From Puccinia triticina (Eukaryota > Basidiomycota > Pucciniomycetes > Pucciniales > Pucciniaceae): a stretch of 64,000 bases of DNA. Numbering within the stretch: the stretch's first letter is position 1; each line of letters begins with the position of its first letter. The stretch is taken from the NCBI RefSeq assembly GCF_026914185.1, contig NC_070567.1, positions 3,002,001 to 3,066,000 on the forward strand, written 5' to 3'. A model generated the notes under the pieces. The model did not search any database, had not been told where the DNA came from, and saw nothing but the letters and a program-made list of their open reading frames with translations. Of this stretch, positions 11,130 to 21,922 are shown piece by piece. A program made the translations under genes and the position numbers.

Positions 11130-12610
11130 CAGAAAGTCATAGATGGGGCCGAGGGAGCGTAACTCAAGGCTCGAGATGACGTTTTCAATCCGGATCACCT
11201 GGTTCTCGAGGATCGCGGCGAGAAGGAAGCCTTCTCGGCCAGTTGGTGTATGTATACCACCCCGCCGAGAGGAAGCCCTCTTGGCGAGCTGGTGTACGTG
11301 TTCCAGCCCGCCGAGAGGAAGCCCTCTGGGCGAGCTGGTGTACGTGTTCCAGCCCGCCGAGAGGAAGCCCTCTGGGCGAGCTGGTGTACGTGTTCCAGCC
11401 CGCCAAGAGGAAGCCCTCTTGGCGAGCTGGTGTACGTGTTCCAGCCCGCCGAGAGGAAGCCCTCTCGGCGAGCCGGTATATGTATACCAGCCAGCCGAGA
11501 GCAAGCCCTCTCGACGAGCTGGCGTGAAGCCCTCTCGGCGAGCTGGCGTATGTATACCAGCCAGCCGAGAGGAAGCCCACTCGGCGAGCTGGTGTATGTA
11601 TACCAGCCAGCCGAGAAGATGCCCTCTCGGCGAGCTGGTGTATGTATACCAGCCAGCCGAGAGGAAGCCCTCTCGGCGAGCTGGTGCATGTATACCAGCC
11701 AGTCAAGAGGAAGTCTTGGCTGGTGTCCGCATACCAGCCCGCCGGGAGGAAGTCATTTTGGCAAGCTGGTGTACATTATACATACCAGCCCGTCGAGAGG
11801 AATCCCTCTCGGCGACAAGCTGGTGTGTGTGTACCCACTCGCCAAGGCGGCGAGCTCTTCGTCGGTGGACTCCAGCCGGATCGGGTAGGTCAGCAGATGC
11901 CCGTTCAGGAGCTTCAATTTTGGCCGCTTCGGCGCGCTCCCTCCGCTCCCGCCTGCCCCTCCGCCCTCTTCTCCCCCGGGACCGGCTGTCAGTTTGTTCG
12001 TCTGGTGCGGCGAGCTGGGGCTGAAACTTAAGGGCGCATGGACCGTCGCTCCGGACACTGTGACCATTCGGGTCCAAAAAGGGACATTGTCAATCTCCTT
12101 AAAATCTTACATAATAAGAATTGCTTGGGGAAAAGGAGGAAGGGAGAGAGGGCGTACCAGCCTCGAGTCTGATGACCAATGCAGCCAACTGTCTGATGTG
12201 ATTGACATCCAGCATCCTTGGGGCCGGTTCATAGACTTCATCGACCTTGGAGTCGGGCCGCCGAGCGAGGCGCCCTGGTTGTTGATTCTTCCGGCCAACG
12301 AGCGCGGATAGATCAGCGAGATGAACTCGGGCATCTCCAGGCCTTTCAGCCGCTTCTTGCCGATCTCAGAGACCCCGAAGTCCATCTTGCAGATTGATGC
12401 CACATCTTGGCGTGTCACTGGGGATCTGCTTCAAAGTGCGGGTTACCCCAATGGATGCCCATCCGCACGGACAGCCCGAAGGCTGAACTTGCCTCAGCAG
12501 CCGCCAGCGGGGCCACGCCGCCGTTCGTTGAGTTCCTCGAGTTCGACCTCGCCAAGATGGCCGCGGGGAAGAGGCCCTGGCGAATTGCTGAGTAAGGCGG
12601 TGCGAGGCGT
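11130..12610 (-). pseudogene. Adenylate cyclase C-terminal gene fragment, split by a repeat array
   Basis: On the minus strand the fragment starts near 12600. LSVRMGIHWGNP then FEADP is the class III cyclase core of fungal adenylate cyclase (Cyr1/Uac1 type), normally followed by a segment with DYFGPMVNRAAR that is missing here. It resumes with MDFGVSEIGKKRLKGLE, PEFISLIYP and SLAGR, and continues with VYEPAPRMLDVNHI and RQLAALVIRLEA. A later exon gives KLLNGHLLTYP and RLESTDEELAALA. That last block is interrupted by the 46-bp array at 11218-11838 and appears to continue beyond it as AAILENQVIRIENVISS. The internal deletion, frame changes and array make it non-functional. Most likely it is a host gene fragment copied or captured by mobile DNA; a full copy should exist elsewhere in the genome. 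Confidence 0.75.
11218..11838. repeat. 46-bp tandem array of double-hairpin units
   Basis: About 13 units. The period is exactly 46 bp where I measured it (unit starts at 11311, 11357, 11403, 11449). Each unit contains two palindromes: CCGAGAGG-AAGC-CCTCTCGG and CTGGTRTATGTATACCAG (or a GTACGTGTTCCAG variant). Because 46 is not a multiple of three and stops are rare, long open frames appear in several frames on both strands; these are artefacts. It interrupts the adenylate cyclase fragment. Confidence 0.9.
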
Positions 12611-13999
12611 CGTCAGGCTCGCAAATGGCAGGGTTCGCCGGGGCGCCTAGGGAGTGGATGTGGCAACGGGGTGCCTCGTCCTACTGAGGCGTGGAGATTG
12701 TAGTGAGGGATGGCTGGAGGGCGGACAGCCATGGCTGCAGATTGGAAATAGTGGGACGGTGGGCGGTGGCGACGGCGTGGCATAGAGTCATGGCCAGAGG
12801 GGTTTTACGACTGGTGCGGTGTATTGTTGAGGCTGGATGCGGGTATAAATAGAGCGGAAAGAAGAGGGGAGAAACCCCAGGGGCATTGGTTTCGTCCTAA
12901 CCCCTCCTTGGAGCGCCCTAATCACTTGATTAGGCCCTCCTTGCAAAACAAAACCAACCGGCCCCTATTTGCTTGTTGCTGCGGCACGGCTGGAGGGTCG
13001 TCCATAGGACTCCTGAAGTCTTCGGGGACATTTCAACAGACTGCAGGTGTCTTTAGTGTATTTAGGGGCCTGAGGCCTCTGAAAAAAAATTCCTCCTTCA
13101 ACCTTAAACGACAAACGCCCACCAGCAGCCAAAAAAAAAAGATCGCAAGACCACCGCGTGGGCAGCCGTTGGCCCCCACTGGATCTGCAATGGGGGAATC
13201 GTTGCGACTCCAAGCACCCTGCCTCTTATACTCATTTGGACTTCCACCCTGAATACAAAATGCTCCATTTTTCCATTGACACCCTGCACATTCGACGGGT
13301 TTAGCATTCCACTTGCACCGCCTTCACATTATGTTGACGGTGATTGCTTTTGGCGGCACTGCGCATTCAACGGATTTAGCATTCCACTTGCACCTTTTTG
13401 AATCCACTTGCACCGCGTTCATCACATTCCACTTGCACCACGTTCAACAACAGGAGTTAAACATTTCCATGTCCCGGTTGCCTTTTTTAATGTTCACCAT
13501 AGTGCTCAGAAAAAGCGACGAAACAAGCAACCATCACCCACAATACCTCATCCTCATACGCGTCTGTTCAAGGTATGAGTTACCCTCCTTTGGTAACATC
13601 GGAGGGCCGGAATCAAACAGTGCTTAATACATCTGTCAAGTAAAGCTTTTCCGGCTACCAAGTTAGGCCGCTCAAGACACCGTGGCCGAGGAACTTTTAG
13701 AACATTCATACTTACCATTACCGGAGCAGTATGCTGCTCCCGTGAATCAGGGATGAGATCTGTCGGTGCAAGTATGAACCCCTGTAAAGTCAAGCACCTG
13801 TCACTTCTTATTGCTGAGCACCACTGCACGCGATGCCTTTTACCAAACTCACTGTCAGCTCAGCAGTCTACGTCGCAGACCGTCCTCGCATTGGCTCAAA
13901 CAACCTATCATATGTGGCATGTCTTCAGCCTCCTCCCGTCGCGGTAGCATCTTCATGACCACCCTACTCAACAGCTTGGCGAACTCGATTAGTCAATCC
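12611..13999. other. No gene recognised; degenerate TTCCACTTGCACC repeats
   Basis: Between about 13300 and 13455 the motif CATTCCACTTGCACC(GCGTTCA) recurs four or five times in a loose tandem arrangement. A short stretch at 12898-12950 resembles the AAGTCCCTCC MITE arms (CTAACCCCTCCTTGG, CTAATCACTTGATTAGG). Nothing else is supported. Confidence 0.35.
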
Positions 14000-14340
14000 A
14001 ACGGCAACCGGGGCTCGATTGACGACAACACCCCAAGGATTCGAACCCGTCCAAGTCTGACCGCTTGTCCTCATCCTTCCCAGAGATTGAAGATGACATC
14101 AACAAGGGCTTCTTTGATTATGTCAAATTCCCTCCTGAATTTGGTGTCCTCAACAACCTCGCCCCCGCCCCAAGCTCATCCACCCCCACCTCCACTTCTG
14201 GCGCTGCTCCCCCTCAGCCCGCTCCATCCGCCCTGCCTGACCCACAAGGTAAACAACCTGTTCGGGCACGTGGGCTCAACTTGCAGACTTTTCTGCGCTC
14301 AAAGCTTCAGGCGCGCACCTTGATGGCTGAACGTACCAGT
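14000..14340 (+). pseudogene. Unrecognised coding fragment, possibly captured
   Basis: In one frame the sequence reads like real protein: FPEIEDDINKGFFDYVKFPP, then a Pro/Ser-rich linker, then RGLNLQTFLRSKLQARTLMAE with a plausible GT donor after it. Just upstream another frame has a Ser/Asn-rich stretch (SRRGSIFMTTLLNSLANSIS), so a frameshift or splice separates them. I recognise no family. Its position directly upstream of the Helitron helicase remains suggests a captured host exon, which is inference. Confidence 0.3.
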
Positions 14341-15124
14341 AAGAGAGTTTCAGCTCAACCCTGCCGTCTATTCCTCTCTCATTGTTTGCTTATTTCCCTG
14401 CTCATTTTCACTGCTGCCCATCAAGATTCATCACAATTCAGAGAGAATATCTCCACATTTGAAGATCAAAATGACAAGCGTGTTGAGGATGGCTTAGAGA
14501 TCAAGACAGGAAGCATCCATACTGCCAAACTGCGGAGCTGGAAAAGTAGCTCACTCAGCTCTGCAAGTAGTCACACTCATCAATTGGGCCACAACAGTTA
14601 TTTTCAGCAAGTACATGGCCAGAAATCAAAATACAAATGGATCACTGTCCCCTTTCCGTCTTCAAACCACTTGATTGCCTCTACCTCACAACCCAGCGAG
14701 CGCCATGCTTGGTTTTCTAACAACCGTTCACCCTTGAATGGGGAAGAGACTCTTGGCTTGTAGAGTGATAGTGTGGGATGAAGCCGTGGCTATGCATTGA
14801 CAAGCAATAGAGACCGTAGACAGGAGTTTGAGGGATCTCACCGGGATAACACAAGTGTTTGGTGGAAACCTTGTGATATTTGCCGGAGACTTTCGCCAAA
14901 CCTTACCAGTGGTCAAGAGAGGTGTATTCCCGCGATCAGAATTTGCAACAATGAAGACCTCATACCTTTGGACCGACATTACCACCTATTCATTGAAGGA
15001 AAATGTTTGCTTGGGGCTAGGGACAGACTATGAAACTACATCCAACACTTCTTTTGCAATTGAACTGCTGCGGATTGGCAAAGGCTTATGCCAAGATAGC
15101 AATATATCACAAATAACACTGCCT

Positions 15125-16268
15125 CATATTTCCCGAATTGCATTGAACCGGTATGAGTGATGTCAATTGAACCTGAGTATGTTTGCATCAATTTATTGAT
15201 GGGTTGCAAGTTCGAAAGGAGGCAACTGTCGGAAACTGTTGATTTGGATGCTCCAGTATCAAGGACTAAGCGAATTTTCTCGTTGTCGATTGGACCAACA
15301 TGAAACGTGTTCTCATCTTCAACAAAAAATCCAGTATCTTCAGGGTCACTTCCTGTAGTTTCCGCAACTGCCTTGACAACATCTTCATTCTTGGATTCAT
15401 CAATAGAATTTAACCGCTGAGTACGAAGTTTCGTTAATGATTCAATTAACTGGTCCAATTCTTGATCACTCATTTGAGGCTTAGCAGAGGAACCACTCGA
15501 TGCGTTGTTACGATTTTTGGTTGGAACAACACTTCTGAACTTCTTCTCAACCGCTTTAAATTTGTCCTTGTTTGGTCGAGTAAATGGCCTGGACAATAAA
15601 GCGTTAATCAACGAGGATGCGTTAATTGAAGCAGTCTGATCAATCCGGCTATGTTCAATATTCATTCGAGTCGCCAATTTTTCAAATGTGAAAGGAGTGA
15701 CATCAAATAGATTTTGAATAAGAGAAGCCAATGAATCATCATGACGGAAACTTTTGAGAAAAAATAATCCAGCCATAGCCGTATCGACTTGCATATTTTT
15801 GGAACCTATTTGAGCTGACTTAAGTGAGGTATACATAGTTTGAAATTTACTAATATGAGTAGCAATAGACGTTCCGGGAATGAATTTGAGTTGAATGAGA
15901 GCGTAGAGTTTGTCGCCAAGTTTGATTAACGAACTTTCACCGCAAGCTTCAGCTAAATCTTCCATAGCCTTTGAGAACGTATCGGCTGCTTGCACAACTG
16001 GGTATAGATCGGCTGATACACATAACTCAAGAAGAGTGTAAGCGCTCGAGGTTTTCTTGCAAAATTTTTTCTCCTTCTTGTGTTCTTCACACCAATTTGC
16101 ATCGAAAACCTCCTCATCGCCACGACCGATAACAAGATGTTTAAACGATTTTTTCCATTCGGGAAAATTATCACGACAAAGTTTTGTGATTCGTATCTTA
16201 TCGCTTCGATGATCATTATTGCTTGCCGAGGAGTCATTGACTTTAGGAACTACCGGAAGTTCAGCCAT
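15125..16268 (-). pseudogene. Copia-type LTR retrotransposon Gag and start of protease, 3'-truncated
   Basis: An open frame from ATG at 16268. The N-terminal two thirds is a Copia-type Gag of the UBN2 kind (WKKSFKHLV near residue 40, LYALIQLKFIPG and HISKFQTMYTSLKS in the middle). There is no obvious CCHC zinc knuckle. Near residue 335 it reaches the aspartic protease active site (LVLDTGASKSTVSD). Soon after, at about 15125, the sequence switches abruptly to the Helitron helicase, so integrase, reverse transcriptase and the 3' LTR are absent. It lies 76 bp downstream of its 5' LTR. The remaining codons of the open frame past the junction are helicase DNA read backwards. Confidence 0.8.
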
Positions 16269-16344
16269 CTCGTTCGTATTTATCTAATAAGTGTTTTTCT
16301 TATTTTGAGTTCTTTTAACTGTCAAGTAATGACTCTCGCTACCA

Positions 16345-16987
16345 TGTGAAAATGGTAGAAGATTACTTTATTGCAACAGTTATAAAGTAAAGAACTCAAT
16401 AAAAGTAAAATACACTTGAGTAACAAAAAAGTAAACAGATTAGTTTTATATGACTTAATTGTAAATGATTAATAATATGAAAAATACCTAAAAAGATCTG
16501 AACCAAATCAAAGGAAAATCTCAACACAACAATAACGACCACGACGTTCAACACCAGGAATAACACAACGAGACAGCCTAAGACAAATGATAATAAGCAT
16601 AAGATGTTAATAATACTCGGATAAGATATCGCTTGTTGATGTAAGATAAGAAACGTCTACCTGCCCAGAGACTGAATCTAGCTCTCCTGAGAGTTTAGAG
16701 TCGGCGAGAGTTAAGATTGAGTTTTCGATTTGATTGATTTTTGTACGAAGAAGAAAGACTTCGAGGAGTATTGGAGTCAATGAAAAACAGTGATTGATAA
16801 TGAAGGCAAAGGTAAGGGACAATGGATGGAACGGAAAGGGGGAAGAATAAAGATGTCGGCGGATAGATTGTGGATGACGAAAGTTTAGACCGCGGGGTTG
16901 AGATCGACCATCGTGAATTATGTAGATCAAAACCATATGCATGGCGCATGCATACACGTCATCAATGTGCGGGGTTAAAACTCAACA
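16345..16987 (-). repeat. Copia 5' LTR (643 bp) and primer-binding site
   Basis: On the minus strand the LTR starts TGTTGAGTTTTAACC at 16987 and ends TTTCACA at 16345, so it has TG...CA ends. Immediately downstream is TGGTAGCGAGAGTC, whose first eight bases are complementary to the 3' end expected of initiator methionine tRNA, the usual Ty1/Copia primer. No second LTR copy exists in the window, so the boundaries rest on these signals rather than on a pair. Confidence 0.65.
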
Positions 16988-17823
16988 TGGAGTCAAGCTG
17001 GAGTCTTACGCGTTACCGGTTGATTGCACAAGCAGAAGCATTTAATGGTGCTTTGCAGATATCAATTCAATGGCGCGGTTAGATGTTGGAACATACACAA
17101 ATTATCTAGCAGAGCGTTGTATCTTGACTCCATTAAACAAGGATTCAAATTTCATCAATAGGCAAATGCTTAAAGCTCTCCATGGGGATGAAATGGTATC
17201 AACCTCTGTTGACAGGCCAAATGAAGATGTTATGGAAACTTTATAACTGGAGGGCTTGGCCAAAATCAACTTCCCCGGGTTTCCCAACCACCTCCTCAAG
17301 CTCAAACCGGGGTGTCCAGTTGTGTTATTGTGGAATCTGAGTATTGACAAGGGTCTATGTAATCGCACAAGAATACTGCTTCTACAGGTTTGGCCAAACG
17401 CTCTAGAAGGTAGGATTTTAACAGGACCTCTTGAAGGAAAACATGTCACAATCCCACAAGTGACCCTTTTTCACAAAGAGGATTCATATGTTAAAATTTC
17501 ATTCTACAGGTATCAATTTCCTGTTGCTCTGGCTTTTGCCATGACTATTAATAAGTGTCAAGGGCAAAGCATGAAACAAGTGGCATTAGTCCTACATAAT
17601 CAGGTGTTTGGCCATGGCCAATTGTATGTTGGCTTATCTTGTGTACGTGATGTAAGGAATCTGTTAGTAGTACAATTGTCAGATGGTCAAAATGTTAGAG
17701 TTGTAAATGTTGTTAAAAAATCTGTATTTTTGTGATTTTCTTCTATTATTGTGTGGAGCGAAATGTAACTCATAGAATAATTTACAGCCAGTAGACTTTA
17801 ATGGCTGATATAGTGGAAATGTA

Positions 17824-17850
17824 GGCGGCGCAGCCGCATTTGTACTCTAG
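17824..17850 (+). mobile_element. Helitron 3' terminus (plus strand)
   Basis: GCGGC-GCA-GCCGC hairpin, nine bases, then CTAG, with T at 17851. This is the canonical Helitron end and lies about 90 bp after the helicase stop, matching its orientation. Copies of the same end occur on the minus strand at 9760, 9960, 32607 and 39493. Confidence 0.8.
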
Positions 17851-18601
17851 TTGTAATAGAAATACGCCAAAACTTGAATCTAAGTTTCCACAATTGTGTG
17901 GATTTAGGAAACTTGGATATTTGTATGAGTGGGAGGTATTGAAAGATTGATGGATCCCCAATGCCCCATGCTGTTCCTTACACTTCAATTATAGCTGGGG
18001 GTCAGTTTCAACCCCATCTTCTGTTGCACTCACACATTCTGAGCAACATTAGTTGGTCACTGCTGGGAAATTGCAGGTCAATTCATATTCTTAGGGCCTT
18101 TAAAATAGTTCTAAGAATATTTTAGCATAATAAATTTGGAAAATTTCAACTTTCATGCCCTGCAGTACAGACCCTTAGTGAAAAATGAAATGAATAATTT
18201 CACTAAGTCCTCCAGAACTCTCCCTAACATGAGATTGAAATCATGCATTCATATTCTCTTTCCCTGCCCAGTTCACTTGATTGGTTTCATCACATACCCA
18301 TAGCAAAATTATGAACTTCAAAGATCCTGATTAAGTGTCAGGGGTGGTCTTGATAGTGACACACCACTTAATAACAAGATTCTAACTAAGGCAAGTGATA
18401 AGGGTCAAACGGACATTGACACAAGCTTCCGATGAAGTAAAGATGAAAATGAAACTGGATAGCAAAGAGGGAGAAGAAAGCTAAGGATATGAAGAACTAT
18501 AAAAGAAGAAGTAGAAAGCTCTAATCACGACTAAGTTGTAATAGCTTGGGCTTGGTATGGTTCTCATTCCAAGAATATTTCTAAGAAGAGAACTGGGGAA
18601 T
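17851..18601. other. Degenerate Helitron-related non-coding DNA
   Basis: Around 17975-18050 there is weak similarity to the GC-rich Helitron 5' region seen at 29930-30015 and 44755-44830 (GGGGGTCAGTTTCAACCCC, CTGTTGCAC). No gene recognised in the rest. Confidence 0.35.
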
Positions 18602-18604
18602 CCT

Positions 18605-18851
18605 CACTGCAAAAAAAACTGTGTCAACTGTGAGCAGTTGACATGCGGTAACTCTCAGGAAGCTTGTGGTGTTACACCAGCCTTACTCAAGGTTTGACTC
18701 AACCCAAGCTTCAATGCACAGTCACTGTGCACCTTGCACAGTGACTGTGCCAACAAAGACACTTGTGCATTCAGGTGGAGTTACAATGGCAGCTTGGCTT
18801 GAGTATCCTGCATGTCAACTGCAAGCAGTTGACCAAGTTTTTTTTACAGTG
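18605..18851. mobile_element. 247-bp CACTA-like MITE with 3-bp target duplication
   Basis: The left end reads CACTGCAAAAAAAACT and the right end is the complement of CACTGTAAAAAAAACTTGG; both continue into a CAGTTGACATGC subterminal motif. The trinucleotide CCT flanks it on both sides (18602-18604, 18852-18854). CACTR ends with a 3-bp duplication are typical of CMC/EnSpm (CACTA) transposons. The middle holds a near-perfect repeat pair around GCACAGTCACTGTGC. It has no coding capacity. It shares its end and the GTTGACATGC motif with the 3.65-kb element at 24877-28530. Confidence 0.85.
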
Positions 18852-18854
18852 CCT

Positions 18855-20164
18855 CAATCCAAGGAGGTTCCCTAATTAAGTGATCTCTAATCAATGCTCT
18901 TTGAAAGTCCTTGCTCAGATAAATATCCCAAAGGAGGCCATACAACTCCAAAAGCAATAAATCATTCCATTGTGAGTGTTAGCTCTTGCTGCCATCTCTT
19001 TGCCGCCTTATGGCATATTGAGGTACTTCTTCAACACACTTTAGGCTGGCATTAAGTCTCTAGTGTTGCTTTCATTTGAATATTCTGGAAGGCAACATAA
19101 TTTTTAACTGGACAAATGAACATATAAAGACCCCAATCCAGTATTTCATCCCTATCCATCTCATTTATAAGCTTATCACCAAACTTGATGGCCAATATTA
19201 AATCATTCAGTCACTCTTAGCAACACTGGGTCAATAAGATACCAGTAAAGGTAACGTATCAATATTGTATTGATTTTTGGTGCGTTATTGTTACTGTTAC
19301 CAGTAACGGCAGTGTATTACCAATATTCAGTTTGAGTTTTGGTTTTTTTTCAAGCCATTACAATATTGCCGTTGATATGAAGTCAATATCGCCACAGTGT
19401 TGAGATTTTTTTGGCTCTTTTGGCCTTTTTTTTGCTCTAATACTGCAGTTACCACGTTATCTGCGTTACCATAACGGTAACGGTATGGTAATGCAGATAA
19501 AGTTTTGATACACGCAGCGCGCAAAAAAACTCTTTACTGCTAACGGTAATGGGGATTGATTCAATACAAAATTTGGCCCAATATTGTATCAAATTGTATT
19601 GAACCAGTGTTGCTCTTAGACAAAATTTCTGAGGTTTAGTTTGCATTGTTGAGGGCCATTTGGATACAAATCAAAGCAAAAGGGTGATACTTAATGAATT
19701 GACAGGCCTCTATCTCAACAAATATATTCTGCAGTTTTGAGCGATCAATTTTTCTTACGGCAACAAATGCCTGGCATGATGTCACTTGCACATATGACCA
19801 CAGCAGATTAAAAACAGATGATTGAGTTTCATAGGTCATCTGATTCAGTAGCAAAGTTGAGATGAGTCAGTCAGGCAGTTCAGCTGTCAGTTGTGCAGGT
19901 TGGTGAGAGCAAAAATGTATGACAGAGAAAGCTGCCTGCCAACATCATCCAGCCATCCTACATGTTTCTAATCACTTGGTGCTCCAAATATAGCATGCTT
20001 TGCTGTTTCAAGTCAGCTCTGGTAACCCCTTAAATCTGGATGTAGTATTAAAAATTTGGAATGATGGCTTGCAGCCAGCTCACCATTTTTGTTTTTGGAG
20101 GAATTCACAATGGTTGCTTTTTCATGCTAGTTGGATTGGAGAGGCATCTGCTTGCAATGATAGA
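18855..20164. other. AT-rich DNA, no gene recognised
   Basis: Apart from the inverted-repeat element at 19220-19614 I see nothing I can support: no domain, no splice-consistent gene and no array. Confidence 0.4.
19220..19614. mobile_element. 395-bp inverted-repeat MITE
   Basis: AGCAACACTGGGTCAATA at the left mirrors the complement of AGCAACACTGGTTCAATA at the right, and CTT flanks both ends (19217-19219, 19615-19617). Inside, several GTAACGGTAACG-type motifs and CAATATTG palindromes are repeated in both orientations. A 3-bp duplication again suggests a CACTA-like mechanism, but the terminus is less standard than that of the 18605 element. Confidence 0.6.
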
Positions 20165-20535
20165 ACTGGGTATCAGAGTGGAGGTATCCGCCAAGGGTGT
20201 TAGTGTTTCATGATGATGGTACATAGAGTCAATGAGCAAGTTGGAAAAAGTGTTGGTCAGGGCGTGATTGCGGAGGTTTTTCTGGAGCTCATGAAGGTGT
20301 TGCCGTTGCCGAGGCCTGAGATGACAGCAAGATAGATTCCTAACATAGACATGTAGATGAGCAAGGGGAGGACGGCAGTACATATGAACCGGGCGGAAAA
20401 GGAGTTAGAGGGGAACGCGCAGGTCCCAGAGCTGCTTGATGGTCAGGAGTCCGACCGCGGTGATGGTGAAGACGTCAATCCATTTGGAGGATAGCATCAA
20501 GTCAGGCTGATGCCGGTGAGCAAGAGCCAGATCTA
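20165..20535 (-). pseudogene. Protein O-mannosyltransferase (PMT) gene fragment
   Basis: On the minus strand, SKWIDVFTITAVGLLTIKQL and LWDLR in one frame continue after a frameshift with FSARFICTAVLPLLIYMSM, then GNGNTFMSS, and after another shift with LRNHALTNTFSN. This order matches the multi-membrane-spanning middle part and following loop of PMT-family dolichyl-phosphate-mannose protein mannosyltransferases (ER membrane, GT39), where FxAR, P..IYM and MSSxFQ are conserved. At least two frameshifts disable it. It is surrounded by mobile DNA, so capture is likely. The minus-strand frame further upstream (up to 20914) I do not recognise. Confidence 0.6.
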
Positions 20536-21052
20536 CCATGATAATGAGGAGGGGCTCGAGTGGCTGGTGTCTGGAAATCAGTTCGAGTCCGCTGCCGAGC
20601 CAAGGATTGGTTATCGACAGGAGACGGTCAGCGGTGGTGTCTACCCGGCGATCGAGAGTCATGCCGCCGGATAGGGTGAGATCCGGAGTCCCAGCCTCTG
20701 CTAAGCAATCAGCAGTCGCGGCGTCTGATAGGTCTCGGAACTCGCGGCGTCCGACAGGTAATTGCAAGGTGTGGCGCCTTCTAGGCCAGCCTTGACGGTC
20801 GGTAGACCGGTCAGCAAGATGAGTTCTGACCATGGTGCCGTCCATTTTAGTCACTCCAAAGGCCTCATGAATTGCTTGAGCGGCGGGAACTGTTTGAATC
20901 CAAGACGGAATCAATCAAATCAGTCAACAAAATGAATAAAATAATCAAGCTTGAATCAGCATTGTGTCAGAATTTGGCTTCATCTAACTTGGGTGGACGG
21001 TCAAAAAGGTCCAAGGAGGGGGCAGGGGTTGAAGGGCAAGGAATACTCAATG
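20536..21052. other. No gene recognised
   Basis: Opposing open frames at 20538-20795 and 20405-20914 cover this GC-rich stretch, but apart from the PMT part neither shows a domain. It may be further captured gene sequence. Confidence 0.3.
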
Positions 21053-21369
21053 GGGGGTTTCAAAGTTGAAATCAGGTCGCGCAGCACCTCAATCAGGTCC
21101 GATTTCCAGGAAAAAAACATCACCGCCAAAAACACCAACCTGGGGGCTCTACTTTGAACACCCCCAAATGCAAGAATCTCCTGATCTTGCATCAGGAGTT
21201 TCCAACCTGGAGGCAGAAACCTTTTGTCTGTAACGGGTTACCTCCCAGAGTCCGGACTGGTCCCTACTAAGTGCGCACACACAACTGGTACACGCATCAT
21301 ATAATTTTCAATAATCACTTGATGACAGGTCTGTCCCGGTCATCAAGTGTTGTGAGTACACCATGGGGC

Positions 21370-21815
21370 GGTTTTCTGGGAAACTGCCGCATCCGATGGA
21401 CGCTTTTTCCCTGGAAGCGTCTGGGAGCATCCAATGGACGCTACGGGGCAAAAGCATCACTTGGATGGTTTTGAAAAGCGTCCAAGTGCCGCTTTGCTGG
21501 CCAAAGCATCATTTGGACACCCAAAAAATAGCATCCATTGGACACTCTCCTCCAGGAGTGTCCAATGGACGCTTTTCACGCAAATGTGCGCTCCAACAAT
21601 CAGACACTCCAGCCAGAGTGTCCAATAGACACCACAGAAAAAAGTCCCATCAGTAACTCTCAAACAAGAGTGTCTGGTGGACACAAGAAAATCTGTCCAC
21701 TAAACACGCTTTTTTCAGGCCGTCCAATGGACACAAGAAACACTGTCCATTGGACACTCTCAAACAAGAGTGCTCAATGGACACCAAACATAATCCCCTT
21801 GGAAACCCTCAACCA
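21370..21815. repeat. Irregular array of GTCCAATGGAC palindrome units
   Basis: About nine copies of the palindrome-like core TCCAATGGAC, spaced roughly 30-60 bp, alternate with a second short palindrome of the type CACTCTCNNCCAGAGTG. The layout is like the other arrays but less regular. Confidence 0.75.
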
Positions 21816-21922
21816 AGGCTGTGCAAATGATGAAGAGTGTCAGATCGGCGGAGGAGTGTTGTCGGTTGCGGTACTTAAACAATGAAGGTCCCTACCCTTA
21901 CAGCGATTGTGTGTCTGGCATA

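Larger units (their letters stand above)
14765..17735 (+). pseudogene. Helitron Pif1-like helicase, interrupted and broken
   Basis: Two pieces of one helicase flank a Copia insertion. The left piece (about 14765-15125) carries the Walker B region (VIVWDEAVAMH), then LVIFAGDFRQTLPVVKRG, the conserved GDFRQ.LPV motif of Pif1/Helitron helicases. The right piece (about 17065-17735) has YLAERCILTPLN, NFINRQML and the C-terminal FAMTINKCQGQSM and GQLYVGLSCV motifs. The left piece has an in-frame TGA at 14798 where the family has a conserved Arg, and the right piece has a TAA at about 17244. The N-terminal HUH replication initiator is not visible. A fitting Helitron 3' terminus follows at 17824-17850. 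This was an autonomous-type Helitron that is now dead. Confidence 0.85.

Noticed and set aside
11016..12031. Long open frames on both strands across the 46-bp array (up to 293 codons)
   Set aside because: Three units make 138 bp, a multiple of three, and units lack stops, so long frames arise automatically in several phases. No start context, domain or splice evidence.
14030..14060. tRNA gene from a GGTTCGAATCC-like B box on the minus strand
   Set aside because: No A box at the right distance and no cloverleaf stems.
20405..20914. One 169-residue minus-strand gene
   Set aside because: Only the downstream part matches PMT, and that match changes frame; the upstream part is unrecognised. Best read as a fragment.
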